64,000 bases of DNA from Ischnura elegans (lineage: Eukaryota; Arthropoda; Insecta; Odonata; Coenagrionidae): contig NC_060248.1 of assembly GCF_921293095.1 (NCBI RefSeq), positions 138,272,972 through 138,336,971 on the forward strand, written 5' to 3'. The stretch's first letter is position 1; the number at the start of each line of letters is the position of its first letter. Made by a program: the position numbers and the translations under genes. The notes under the pieces were generated by a model. That model saw nothing but the letters and a program-made list of their open reading frames with translations, had not been told where the DNA came from and made no database searches. Of the stretch, positions 12,313 to 22,320 are shown one piece after another.

Positions 12313-12981
12313 ATTGTACCGTATCTTCAGCCACAAATGGTATTGTATACTTTATGTGGAAGGGCAGCCCTCTTAGTTTCACGTCGTAATCGATTATTTA
12401 GTTCCCTATGCATTCTTTAGCCCTGTTCTGTGTCCACATCATTCCACTTCCTTCTTTCCACCATTTCTTTTACAATTGTCTCCGTAACCCAAGGCTTCTT
12501 TATCCTTCTGCTGACAACGTAGGCAATTGACTTCTCCACCGCATTGGCTATTCCCGTTTTAATATCATCTCATCTTTCCTCAACAGACTTCGTACTTTCA
12601 ATCTCCCGTACACTGATGCCCACTAGTTCCTGATATTCTCTCCGCCTATACACACCACGTACCTACTTACCTCCTCCCCCAACAATCCTTTCACACCCAT
12701 GATTGAGAAGCATTCATTCGTTAGGAATTCATACACCACCACCCACCTTCCTTTCTAGCATCTTCCTATTCCCCCTCTTCCTTCCGAGAGGATACGACTG
12801 TTTGCTGCGTGAGTACCCGCGTTAGTTGGAGTAGGAGGAGGTAGGAAAACATTTTTCACTGGCACCGCTACGACGAAGATGTTTAGGATCCTTGGACTGA
12901 GATTCATTACTTACTATACTGCCTCACTGCCCTTCCACATAAAGTAAACAATACCGTTTGTGGCTGAAGATACGGAACAAT
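12313..12981. mobile_element. Nested 669-bp inverted-repeat element (left arm)
   Basis: About 55-bp inverted ends (12313-12367 and 12927-12981; core CCGTATCTTCAGCCACAAA) enclose a fragment of the RTE LINE and about 280 bp of unrelated sequence. It looks like a small MITE-type or fold-back element that holds LINE sequence. It is mirrored at 16825-17493. No clear target duplication was found. Confidence 0.55.
12368..12644 (-). pseudogene. RTE LINE ORF2 fragment (left arm)
   Basis: The minus strand matches the endonuclease/RT linker of the RTE LINE at 40960-44286 (about 42765-43045 there). It reads EYQELVG-like, then VEERRKW and NNRLRRE phrases. It has an in-frame stop after EQG. Where the full copy has a stop after KSIG, this copy has sense codons (KSIAYV), which suggests that stop is a private mutation of the full copy. 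Confidence 0.8.
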
Positions 12982-13322
12982 AGGAGGCAACACTCAAAAT
13001 TAGAAATTGAATTTCGTTATTTTAAACCAAATATATATGAATGAAAATCACAATCGCAAAATTTCAGAACTCAAATTCGATTTTTAACTGAGATAAGTAG
13101 CATCATGAGTCCGCTAGGAGCTTTGGCCACGCCCACGACGCGAAACGTATTTCTATTGGCTGACGCCGTGTGACGTGTGAACCTCATGAATGTCGCGAGA
13201 TTAACGCTTGAAGAAGCCGTAATCACATTGGATTCGTGGAAATAGTGACCTAAAGTGTATCATCATGGTGAAAAAAAACGTTAATTTTGTTCTGGCTGAT
13301 AATCGAAATGTACTGACATTAT

Positions 13323-16300
13323 CAACTGAGGCACGGTGAACAATTTTTTTGTCTTAAAACGAATCATTTCATTGAAATGAAACTTCTTAAGATGAAATGT
13401 TTAAATTTTTGATAGAGACAGTAATCATTGCAATAGAGTATGTGCACATTTTTGGCAAGTGATCTTAAAAAAAATGTACACCTCAATTAGGCTAAATTCC
13501 GAGTCTGAGAATAGAGAAGTACTTTTTAAGTGAGATATTAATTATTAAAATTTTCAAAATTAATGATGCGCTGAAAAACCAGTCGGCCATATTCTCAAGG
13601 CTGTGACGTCATTTTGTTCGATGTGTTCTCAGGCATACCTTGTTCTTTAGGGTGAGTCCCTCTCCAGCCTATACTGAGTTTTGAAAGAAGCCATGGAATG
13701 GCTTGTGAACTACCTTAAAAGTGTTGACATGCCATCATCTACATCTTTTAATTCATTTATTTCTGGGTTACGCTGACGACAAGGCTATCAACTTTTCTAC
13801 CTTGAACTACCTAATCGTATTTCTTACTCCTCGGTTCTCGCATTTGCGTTCGTTTGCAGATTTATAGTGACATTGAAATTAAGAGAAACTTAAACAGTGA
13901 TGATCCTTGAAAATAGTACGACTTAATTCGTGAAAACTAAGTCACTAATTAGTAACTAACTTAGTAACAGTCCCCGTTCTACTAACTAAAAACGGAAAAT
14001 TAATTTTTGATAAAAAGTGATAGTTTGGGTACTCAAAATGTTTTTAATTTATTTCCAAACATAGTGATGCTAATATTTTCCAAATCGGATGTGAAATAAG
14101 CTCATTATTACGTATCACAAGTCGGGACTACTTTTTGGAAATGCACCGCACGCAGGGATTCCTCGCTTAATGGATAGTCATAACAAGACACTTAAACCCT
14201 GAAAACAAATGAACTTATGCTGTGAAGAAATGTAAAATGAATCAAATTTTAAATAATGCTAACAAATGCTTCGAGAAGCATATTGAAACCGAATGAATGA
14301 AAAGTAATCGTCTGATCTAACTATCAAACATTTGATTTCCAGCCCGAGAGATTTCCATCATTCATCCGGACGAAGTTTTCAATAACAAATTTTTAGATAT
14401 ACCTCACAAATGCTATTCATAAACCTCAACCAAGCAAATGTATATCTGACTGACATATCTCTGTTAGCGAAATGAAAATAACTTGTAGAAACATTGAGAT
14501 AATCAGAACTCTGCCTTTGACTACATTAATTCTACGAAAGAACAAATACGTCGATAAAAAGTGCGTTTTTTTTAAGAAATTAAGATCAGATTACTGCTTA
14601 AACTGGACCAAAATGTAACTTCAGTTATTTGTGCTTACGTTTCAAACCTTAAATAGCCCAGAAGAAGAAGAACCCAGCTCAGTAGCGGCAATTAAATAAT
14701 GAACTATGGATATTCATCCAGTCACCACGGGCCATAACAGAATATGAAAAATTATTTTTCGCGAGTCAATAGTTAAATAATAATAGAATAGAAAATAGTT
14801 AAATAGATAAATTAAATTATGATTGGTATTTGAAATGATAATAATACAAATATCGATAGTTATCTACGTACCGGCACTTTTACTTCCGTAAACCTTCGAA
14901 TCGTGCTTACAAACTTTTGGCCAATTGCCTACTGTAAACAATCTTACTTAATTCACTTATGTTAGACCTAATTGCTGATGAGGTTTCCCATCGATTGCTC
15001 TTTATTATGAATGACGCAACACTACAAAAAAGCTCCAGTTCAACATTAAAACTTCGTTCCGAGGCATGTAGGTATAGTCCAACATAATCAGCACGGTCAA
15101 TCATTGAAGCATCCACCTCCGGGATATTATTTGAAGAAACCTTCACGAAACCTAATTCCATGAAAAGCACTTTAACGTATTTCCCTTTACACAGATCAGA
15201 TCTACCAACTTTTTCTAATGCACACGTAGTTTATTGTGTCATAAACACGATCATAACACGATAAACACCTTGCACGCTAATGAGATTGAACAGAATGACG
15301 TCACATACCGAGGAGTCAATAGATGAGCGTTTTCGTCTGCCCTATATCGTTGCGAAAACAATGCATGTTAAATATTAATTATTAAACAAACTAAGCAACA
15401 ATTAATGCTGTTAATCGAAAGTAATTATGTTTACGATACACTTTATCGAATAAACTGCATTTCAATCGTATTCCTCCCGGGTGCACATACTCTATTATAG
15501 TGGATGCTTTAATTTTTGGACATATCATCGTAAATTCCTTTACTTATTAATGGTTTTTAGTTTCCGGAAGTAACTTATGAAATAAAAAAAAAATGTCCTA
15601 TAGTTATAGCTGTTTTCTTGCTCTCTAAATCGAGGAAGTTCGGGGTTCTCTCCGTTTCTTTTAGGATTAGCATACAAATTTCGTTGGAACAGCATTTTCA
15701 AGCCAGAGGCCTCGCTTTGGTAAACTGTGCTCCTGACAATTCTTTAAGTAAGTTTCGTTCTATAAAAAATAGTAAGCAGTTGTCATCAAAATGATAGAGT
15801 AACTCCGAGATGGGGATTTTTACATGAAAATATCCGTAAGTTTGCACTTATATTTACATCAGAGTTACACGTACAGTCACTTTCAAAAGGTTTAGGACAA
15901 AGATTGTTGCACCACTTCTGCTTCTCAAGAAAATTTAGTATCCTGTACTACTTTCGTAGTTTTCTGCTGTGCTCCACTAACATTCCGCTTGTGAGTTTAT
16001 ATATATTTGCACTCAAAGGGATAAATTATTTTATACTGCAAATTTTTCATTCCGCTTCTATTTATGCAGGATGTAATGATTATTTCGTATGCATTTACTG
16101 CATACTTGAACCGGTTTTCACACTTACTTTTTATAATACGTACTTTTTGAGTAATTTTATGTTACCAAGGCGGGCAAGTGGTCATCGATTTGAACTGTGC
16201 TAGTAAAGGTTGAGGAATCGGGACTGTCTTTCATAATGTTTTCAGCTTTTTCTCCCGTTTTCTTTCTTATTTTCAGGTTTTTTGTATTCGTAATTTCGCT

Positions 16301-16483
16301 GTCATTGCTAATACGCTTTCATTGAAGCTAATGCAATTTTTTTAAATTAAGAAAAAAAATGGTTGATAAAATCATGACGTAGGCATTACCGTACAGTTTG
16401 AAGTCTAGCGAGAAGAGTCACACATTACATTGTATAATTTGATTAATATTCTTTTTAGATTGATGATAGTCAAACTATTTCCT
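13323..16483. other. Spacer of the long inverted repeat
   Basis: This unique 3161 bp between the arms is AT-rich. It contains one protein-like minus-strand frame (14907-15251) and otherwise nothing I recognise. No polymerase, integrase, transposase, capsid or ATPase motif was found on either strand. Both arms read into the spacer from a shared short ATG frame (MVKKNV...) that ends soon after each junction. Confidence 0.6.
14907..15251 (-). CDS. Unrecognised protein-like open frame in the spacer
   Basis: The minus frame stays open for about 114 codons. It runs from just after a stop at about 15252, through an internal ATG at about 15161, to a stop at 14907. Its composition is protein-like, with segments such as KYVKVLFMELGFVKV and RADYVGLYLHASER. 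I do not recognise a family. Because it lacks an ATG at the open start it may be an exon or a broken gene. It is the best coding candidate in the spacer. Confidence 0.35.
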
Positions 16484-16824
16484 ATAATGTCAGTACATTT
16501 CGATTATCAGCCAGAACAAAATTAACGTTTTTTTTCACCATGATGATACACTTTAGGCCACTATTTCCACGAATCCAATGTGATTACGGCTTCTTCAAGC
16601 GTTAATCTCGCGACATTCATGAGGTTCACACGTCACACGGCGTCAGCCAATAGAAATACGTTTCGCGTCGTGGGCGTGGCCAAAGCTCCTAGCGGACTCA
16701 TGATGCTACTTATCTCGGTTAAAAATCGAATTTGAGTTCTGAAATTTTGCGATTGTGATTTTCATTCATATATATTTGGTTTAAAATAACGAAATTCAAT
16801 TTCTAATTTTGAGTGTTGCCTCCT

Positions 16825-17493
16825 ATTGTTCCGTATCTTCAGCCACAAACGGTATTGTTTACTTTATGTGGAAGGGCAGTGAGGCAGTATAGTAAGTAAT
16901 GAATCTCAGTCCAAGGATCCTAAACATCTTCGTCGTAGCGGTGCCAGTGAAAAATGTTTTCCTACCTCCTCCTACTCCAACTAACGCGGGTACTCACGCA
17001 GCAAACAGTCGTATCCTCTCGGAAGGAAGAGGGGGAATAGGAAGATGCTAGAAAGGAAGGTGGGTGGTGGTGTATGAATTCCTAACGAATGAATGCTTCT
17101 CAATCATGGGTGTGAAAGGATTGTTGGGGGAGGAGGTAAGTAGGTACGTGGTGTGTATAGGCGGAGAGAATATCAGGAACTAGTGGGCATCAGTGTACGG
17201 GAGATTGAAAGTACGAAGTCTGTTGAGGAAAGATGAGATGATATTAAAACGGGAATAGCCAATGCGGTGGAGAAGTCAATTGCCTACGTTGTCAGCAGAA
17301 GGATAAAGAAGCCTTGGGTTACGGAGACAATTGTAAAAGAAATGGTGGAAAGAAGGAAGTGGAATGACGTGGACACAGAACAGGGCTAAAGAATGCATAG
17401 GGAACTAAATAATCGATTACGACGTGAAACTAAGAGGGCTGCCCTTCCACATAAAGTATACAATACCGTTTGTGGCTGAAGATACGGTACAAT
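16825..17493. mobile_element. Nested 669-bp inverted-repeat element (right arm)
   Basis: Mirror of 12313-12981, with ends at 16825-16879 and 17439-17493 and the same enclosed RTE fragment. Confidence 0.55.
17162..17438 (+). pseudogene. RTE LINE ORF2 fragment (right arm)
   Basis: Mirror of 12368-12644, in plus orientation here. It spans the EYQEL to NNRLRRE region of the RTE ORF2 and carries a TGA-type break and a TAA after EQG. It has no independent coding potential. Confidence 0.8.
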
Positions 17494-17666
17494 TTCCTAT
17501 TGACAATAGGAATCAAAGTAGTCGACATCTGGTGGTCAATTTCAGAAATGAGACAGAGGTGATCGGTCGGTTTGTTTACTAGTGCTTCAGCCTGGCGGTG
17601 AGCGAAACGGGTGTGTTTTCAGCAATTTTGTGAAGCGAATACTGATGCATATCTCAGTTGTGAATT

Positions 17667-17918
17667 TTGGATGAAATAATTATCTCCACATCCGACATTT
17701 TGGAGTTCAGTAGAGACTTCAAGAGGCCCGTCGTTGAGGGCTATGAAGTGGAACGCTGTAATCACATATTGGAAGTTGTCGTGATTGAAGCACTGAGGTA
17801 TTTGGTTCTTATAATGGACTTTTGCGTACAAACAAGCGTTATTAATGGCATGTCACACGAGATACACACTTTTTGGAAGAAAATTGGTGCTTCTTTTTCT
17901 GTTTTCGTGTATGTATAA
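17667..17918 (+). CDS. Unrecognised open frame (right arm)
   Basis: Mirror of 11888-12139 with one substitution (Trp instead of Arg in the HTF-x-KKIG phrase). It has no recognised domain and starts at TTG. Low support. Confidence 0.2.
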   Translation: MDEIIISTSDILEFSRDFKRPVVEGYEVERCNHILEVVVIEALRYLVLIMDFCVQTSVINGMSHEIHTFWKKIGASFSVFVYV

Positions 17919-18639
17919 TGTTTGATGATTTTATTGACCATCTATTACAATAGGTCATTATTATCATCAAACAATATGATATGCATCTCCTCACATACGC
18001 CATCCGTCCTCAATAAGCTAATATCTTTTGTTTAAAGGTTGTGAATAAAGATCCAACCTGTATCTCTTAAGGGAATTCCCACTCAGAAACCCTCATTGAT
18101 GTATTAATTAACCAATCTCCGTTTGTATTGTTTTTCCTTTCATGATTTTGATTCCCTATGCCAGGCTATCTTGCTATTCATGTTAGAGTAAAAATTTAAA
18201 ACTCCATAAACAAGTTTTGTTACTATTAGCTTAACATAAGCTATTCTTCGTGACTCCTGTCATCGAAAATCACGCATGTCATTACAATTTATTCTTCGAA
18301 TCGAATCCATACCATGGGCTAAGTCCAGATTCAATTCCGAATAATCCACCAGTAAAAAGGTCGCTCAAAACAATGACTATAATAAAAAAAAAAACTTGCA
18401 AAATGTCACAGTGAGCAACAAAGCAGCCCATACAATGAATATCTTGTCTTAAAATTAAAACCTTATCTTTACATTGGGATCAAGGCAAATAAAATGAAAA
18501 TCCATATGCTGAGAATATTACTGAAACATTTCCCGTTGGAAAATAGCGATGTACCATTGTGTAAAACTCCATTGCCTGCGTCCTACGCCTTCTGTAGAGT
18601 TAAGTATAAATACATTAAGACAACTTAAAAGTCTCGAAA

Positions 18640-19073
18640 TTGATGTTTAAAACTATATTAAAATGTAAATCTTCGAAAAAAATGCGTCCACTTGCAATGG
18701 TTCCAAAAGCGACATATGATTGTTCAGCGGGATATGACAATAGTGTAATAGATTCAAACATTATTCTTAAACGGGGGAGAAGTCTTGTGAGAAGATTGAT
18801 TCTCTCTCGAGATCAAAAAGGGATATTACGATCGAAATGCCAGTCGATCAGGAATGAGTTTGAAATATGGTGTAGAGGTTGGAGGAAGTGTTATCGAGGC
18901 GAAGTAAAGATAATATTATACAATCATTCGGATGAGGATCATCTCCTGGTGCTCGTCTATGTCAAATAAGTTTTGAAAATATAGCTGAAGACGTACAGTT
19001 TGTAGTTATCAACGAGGAAGTCTCACAGGCTAGTCGAAATACTGCTGGTTTTAGAAGAAGCGATAAAGGTTAG
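18640..19073 (+). pseudogene. Decayed dUTPase (right arm)
   Basis: The 109-codon frame from 18640 shows SAGYD (residues 29-33), matching dUTPase motif 1 (AGYDLYS). It also shows YRGEVKIILYNHSDED (85-100), matching the segment that normally follows motif 3. The intervening motif 2/3 region is seen only in the +1 frame (SRSG at 18842-18853, then KYGVEVGG). The C-terminal region, ending with an RNTAGF version of the RGxGGFGSTG motif 5, is in the +2 frame and stops at 19071-19073. The gene is thus broken by at least three frameshifts and lacks the usual LYS and GST residues. The order and spacing of all motifs make a dUTPase origin convincing. Whether it came from a virus or mobile element or from the host gene cannot be decided by eye. 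It lies 72 bp upstream of the 19145 frame. Confidence 0.75.
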
Positions 19074-19144
19074 AATAATCCAAATGTGAGTTGAAAATAT
19101 TTCATGTGTTGTTAAAACATACTTGAATATTTAAATTAAACTTT

Positions 19145-19372
19145 ATGACTTCTTTTAAAGTATTATGGATATTTTCAGAAGAGGTGATGTGTCGACTCAT
19201 GAATTTGCAGAGGAAGGGAACATTCTTACAATCAAGGGAGTTGGCTGAAAGTGAAAATTATTTTGTGGTACGAGTAGGGAGAGCAAGAGGAGAACAAACT
19301 GCGTATATTAGTCATAAGGAGAAGAAAAGATGGATTAAACTACCAAAATATTTAATTTTAAAAGTAGGATAG
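19145..19372 (+). CDS. Unrecognised 75-codon frame (right arm)
   Basis: Identical mirror of 10434-10661, starting 72 bp after the dUTPase stop on the same strand. It is basic and ends ...KLPKYLILKVG. It may be part of the same ancestral gene cluster as the dUTPase, but I cannot assign a family. Confidence 0.25.
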   Translation: MTSFKVLWIFSEEVMCRLMNLQRKGTFLQSRELAESENYFVVRVGRARGEQTAYISHKEKKRWIKLPKYLILKVG

Positions 19373-19611
19373 GTAGAATGGTTAAATAAAAACATTTGCG
19401 GGGCTGTTTTCAAGGAAAACTTGTATATAACATAATGAAAACTTAAAATTTATGTACTTAGTAGAATAAAAAAATATATATCACACAATAAAATGTGGTT
19501 TGACTTAATTACACCCTAGAAATATCTAATTGTAGGATTAAAAACAAATACAATGATCAAAACATATGAATAGAAAATATCTTACATGCATAACAGACCT
19601 TTCCGATCGAA

Positions 19612-19736
19612 ATGAAAATGACATTAATCATTGATTCGTGTATTACGTTGAAGGAGGAACATTGTTTTTGTAATAATTGTCAAAAATCTTTGAATAAGGA
19701 TATCAGTGTACCATTACAATGGACCCTGAATAACTT
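19612..19736 (+). pseudogene. Open-frame remnant with a CxC/CxxC pair, cut by a SINE
   Basis: An ATG frame reads about 42 residues including CFCNNCQKSL, a possible zinc-binding cysteine cluster. It then runs straight into the SINE head at 19737, so its original end is lost. The mirror is at 10070-10194. It may be a real truncated gene or coincidence. Confidence 0.2.
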
Positions 19737-20025
19737 GGGGATCGGGTTGTCGCGGTGGCTAGAGTGTTGGCTTCCCACCCGGCGGGCCCGGGTTCATAAT
19801 CCCGGCAGCGGCAGAGAATTTTCAGAGTCTGTCCAATCCCTGCTTGAATGTTGTGTGGAGGACATTTTGAGCGTCCGTCGGATGGGACGTTAAGCCGTTT
19901 GTCCCCTTGGCGCCTTTCGTTCAGAGCAAGCTAATGCCGACGTCGGGTTTCTCTCCACCCTTCCTTACCTACCCTTCCCTCATGGCGAAAATGACCTCAG
20001 CTGTCGGTCGCCTCCTCCAAATACC
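19737..20025 (+). mobile_element. tRNA-derived SINE (right arm)
   Basis: The A box-like segment GTGGCTAGAGTG (about 19754) and B box-like GGTTCATAATCCC (about 19791) are followed by a conserved body up to the CAGCTGTCGGTCGCCTCC phrase. Mirror of 9781-10069. Confidence 0.75.
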
Positions 20026-20249
20026 ATACCCACAATGAGTCTTAGAAAATTTGACTCATTCGAAGGATAATAACAGCTATACCGTTCAAAGCAAACATTT
20101 ATCTATTGAGATGTGGAAGAACTAACCTCCCCCCAGAACATGAATTTTCAGTAATGTTCTGTTAATTAAATCATATTACAACCTTTCCGTTTCGAATTTT
20201 TTTACTTCGTAAAACCACCACGCTAAAATGAAAAAATGGTGTCGCATCG

Positions 20250-20590
20250 ATCCAAGTTACAGGAACTGCAATCCATAGTATTTTCACACCGCGACGCTGT
20301 CACTCTACGGAAGGTATGAGTGGATTGTAATTACCATTACTAGTTATGCATCCATTGGTATCGCTGATTTTTGCATATATAGCAGAATAAACATTAGTAA
20401 TTGGAACTACGCTGATATATTCCGTGAATTGTACCTAATATCCAAGTTACAGAAGCTGCAATCCTTAGTAATTTCACACCGCGACGCTGTCACTCAACGG
20501 AAGGTATTAGTGGACATTAATTTACCATTACTCAGTTATGCGTCCATTCATATCGCTGATTCTTACATATATAACAGATTAAACATTAGT
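20250..20590. repeat. 192-bp tandem duplication (right arm)
   Basis: Mirror of 9216-9556, two units sharing ACACCGCGACGCTGTCACTC. Confidence 0.7.
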
Positions 20591-21187
20591 ATGTCACAGG
20601 CACAGTGCTCGACGCTCATAAAATTCTTCCTTCTTGAGCCGACTATGTGACATCCGTACGTGTCTCGGAAGAGGGATGTGGGTCGGAGGTAAGGAAAGGC
20701 GGGAGAGGGAGGTGGATGCCGGTGCTCGTTCCACTCTTCCATTCTCGTCTTCAAAGCCGGATAATTTCACTCTCACCCCCAACTACGTTAAATTGTCTAT
20801 TCTGATGACTAAAAACACAATAGTATGCCTTTTGGAAGCGGACAGCACGAAATCAGTATCGACAACCTTCAATAGATCGCGGGGGTAATTATGCTGTTGT
20901 ATCACCGTCTTGCTGACTTTTTTACCCGGAGGTAATAATTGCCTTATCGAGCCGTGGGGACTCTTCGTAATTCAACGGCTTTGGAATTCATATTGTGCTC
21001 CTATGAGATCATTTTCAGATGAAGATTTCTTATGAGGAGGGGAGGTTGGAAATCTTTCGCGGGCTGGAGGGGAGGGGGGGGGGGGGGAAGGGGGTCAGCG
21101 AAAGTTCGTCTGGTGATATCGTAATTAATGATTCCTTTAATGGATAATTGACCTCAATTGTTGCAAAACATACAAAAGCTAACTACT

Positions 21188-21193
21188 AACGGC
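21188..21193. repeat. Target site duplication, right copy
   Basis: AACGGC is directly outside the right arm and identical to 8614-8619. It continues into TTCGCCGTT, the second half of a hairpin unit. Confidence 0.75.
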
Positions 21194-22320
21194 TTCGCCG
21201 TTTCCTGATCCTCCGCTCCCAAATCCCCGCTGATCAGAGCGGAAGGGGGAGGGGCGCGGCTAAGTTGACTTATTCCGAACTGTAATGCATACTTTCATGT
21301 AACTGTAAGCTTTGTAAGAGATCGGTCGTACGATAGGCGTCAATTTTTAATATAGAATCCCCTTGTTCGGCTTCGCCGTCTTAGTTGGTGGTTGTCCGAA
21401 GAATTTCTATTCGAATAATATGACCAAAAATTGAGAGGCACCGTCTTCGCCGGCCAGGGGGTAGGGGAGCGGACCCTTGGCTGCTTCACCACAGGCATCG
21501 TCGGCAAAGTCTTCGGAACGTTATCGCTCATTCTCCTACCGCTGTCCACAAAGTCCTCAGGGGATATAGGGCTCGAACCTGAAGAACCCACTTCGCGGCC
21601 AGCTTGGTCGGCCGCCTTCCCGAACGGCTTCACCGTTCCCTGCCACGGTCAGTCGGAGGGAAGAGTCGTTAACCGCGGCTGCGCTTCGTAAGGAATCCCC
21701 CAAAGCTGCGCTGCCTAGACCTCTAGACGGCTTCGGCATTCCTCATTGTGGGCACCACGCCGCCCGGAGATTAAAGCAGTCTAACCGGGGCTGCCGCGCT
21801 CATTCCCCTGGACAGGTTCGCAGTTCCTCGCTTAGTGGGGGCTTCGCCACACCCGGGGGTTGAGCGTGCCCCCCCCGGGTGTACCCCGATTAGTCATCGT
21901 AACTGTTTCGCCGTTATTCGTTAAGAAGCGGCTTCGCCGCCCAGGGGGGGTAGAAGCCCCCACCGGTGCGCCACTTCTTCTTCCGGATGCCTTCGCAGTT
22001 TCTAGTAAAGGGTGGCTTCGCCGCCCGGGGGTTACTGACGCCCCCCGCGCCCACCTCTGTTAGTCCTCGTAACGGCCGTCGCCGTCTAATTTTGTGGGTG
22101 TTTGAAGAATTTTCATACGAGTAATGTGACCGAAAAGTGCTTGTGCAGAGGGGAGGGAAGCGGACCCTTGGATGTGCCACGACCGCCATCGACGGTGAAC
22201 TCCTCGGAACGCCGTTCCTCGTACGTCTATCCACTAAGTCCCAGGGACCAATTTTACCGGCCAGGGGAAAGTAAAGCGCCCGCCGCAGCCAGCTTCGCCA
22301 GCACACTCCGAAATGACGTA
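21194..22320. repeat. GC-rich hairpin block C (right of the insertion)
   Basis: This continues block B after the insertion. It has many GGCTTCGCC-type hairpins (for example about 21928-21944 and 22014-22030) and a part closely similar to block A (21895-22215 against 20-320). Long frames on both strands are by-products of composition. Confidence 0.75.

Larger units (their letters stand above)
8620..13322 (+). repeat. Left arm of the long inverted repeat
   Basis: This 4703-bp arm is almost identical to 16484-21187 reversed. By eye I find single-base differences near 9774, 11239, 11935, 12338 and 13089, plus one base in the C-run at 8720-8732 (13 C against 14 G). Identity stops sharply at 13322/16484. 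Confidence 0.9.
8620..21187. mobile_element. 12.6-kb element with about 4.7-kb terminal inverted repeats
   Basis: Arms 8620-13322 and 16484-21187 are reverse complements with constant coordinate sums (29806; 29807 outside one C/G homopolymer), around a 3161-bp spacer. The ends are AGTAGTTAGC and GCTAACTACT, and AACGGC is duplicated on both sides. Removing the element plus one AACGGC restores a hairpin unit of the surrounding GC block, so this is an insertion. A 6-bp duplication and a 5'-AG end are known hallmarks of Polinton/Maverick elements. None of their genes (protein-primed DNA polymerase, integrase, ATPase, protease, capsid) is visible, and their TIRs are usually shorter. The class is therefore inferred, not shown. 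Confidence 0.75.
16484..21187 (-). repeat. Right arm of the long inverted repeat
   Basis: This 4704-bp arm is the reverse complement of 8620-13322. It ends in GCTAACTACT followed by AACGGC. Differences from the left arm are listed with that arm; those seen are C/T (G/A) transitions. Confidence 0.9.

Noticed and set aside
13323-16483. Polinton genes (polymerase, integrase, ATPase, capsid) in the spacer
   Set aside because: None of their motifs could be found in any frame, so the Polinton link rests only on the ends and the target duplication.
8620-21187. Assembly artefact as the explanation of the long inverted repeat
   Set aside because: The arms differ at several positions, the spacer is unique and the flanks show a 6-bp duplication that rebuilds an intact target. 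An artefact is unlikely but still needs long reads.
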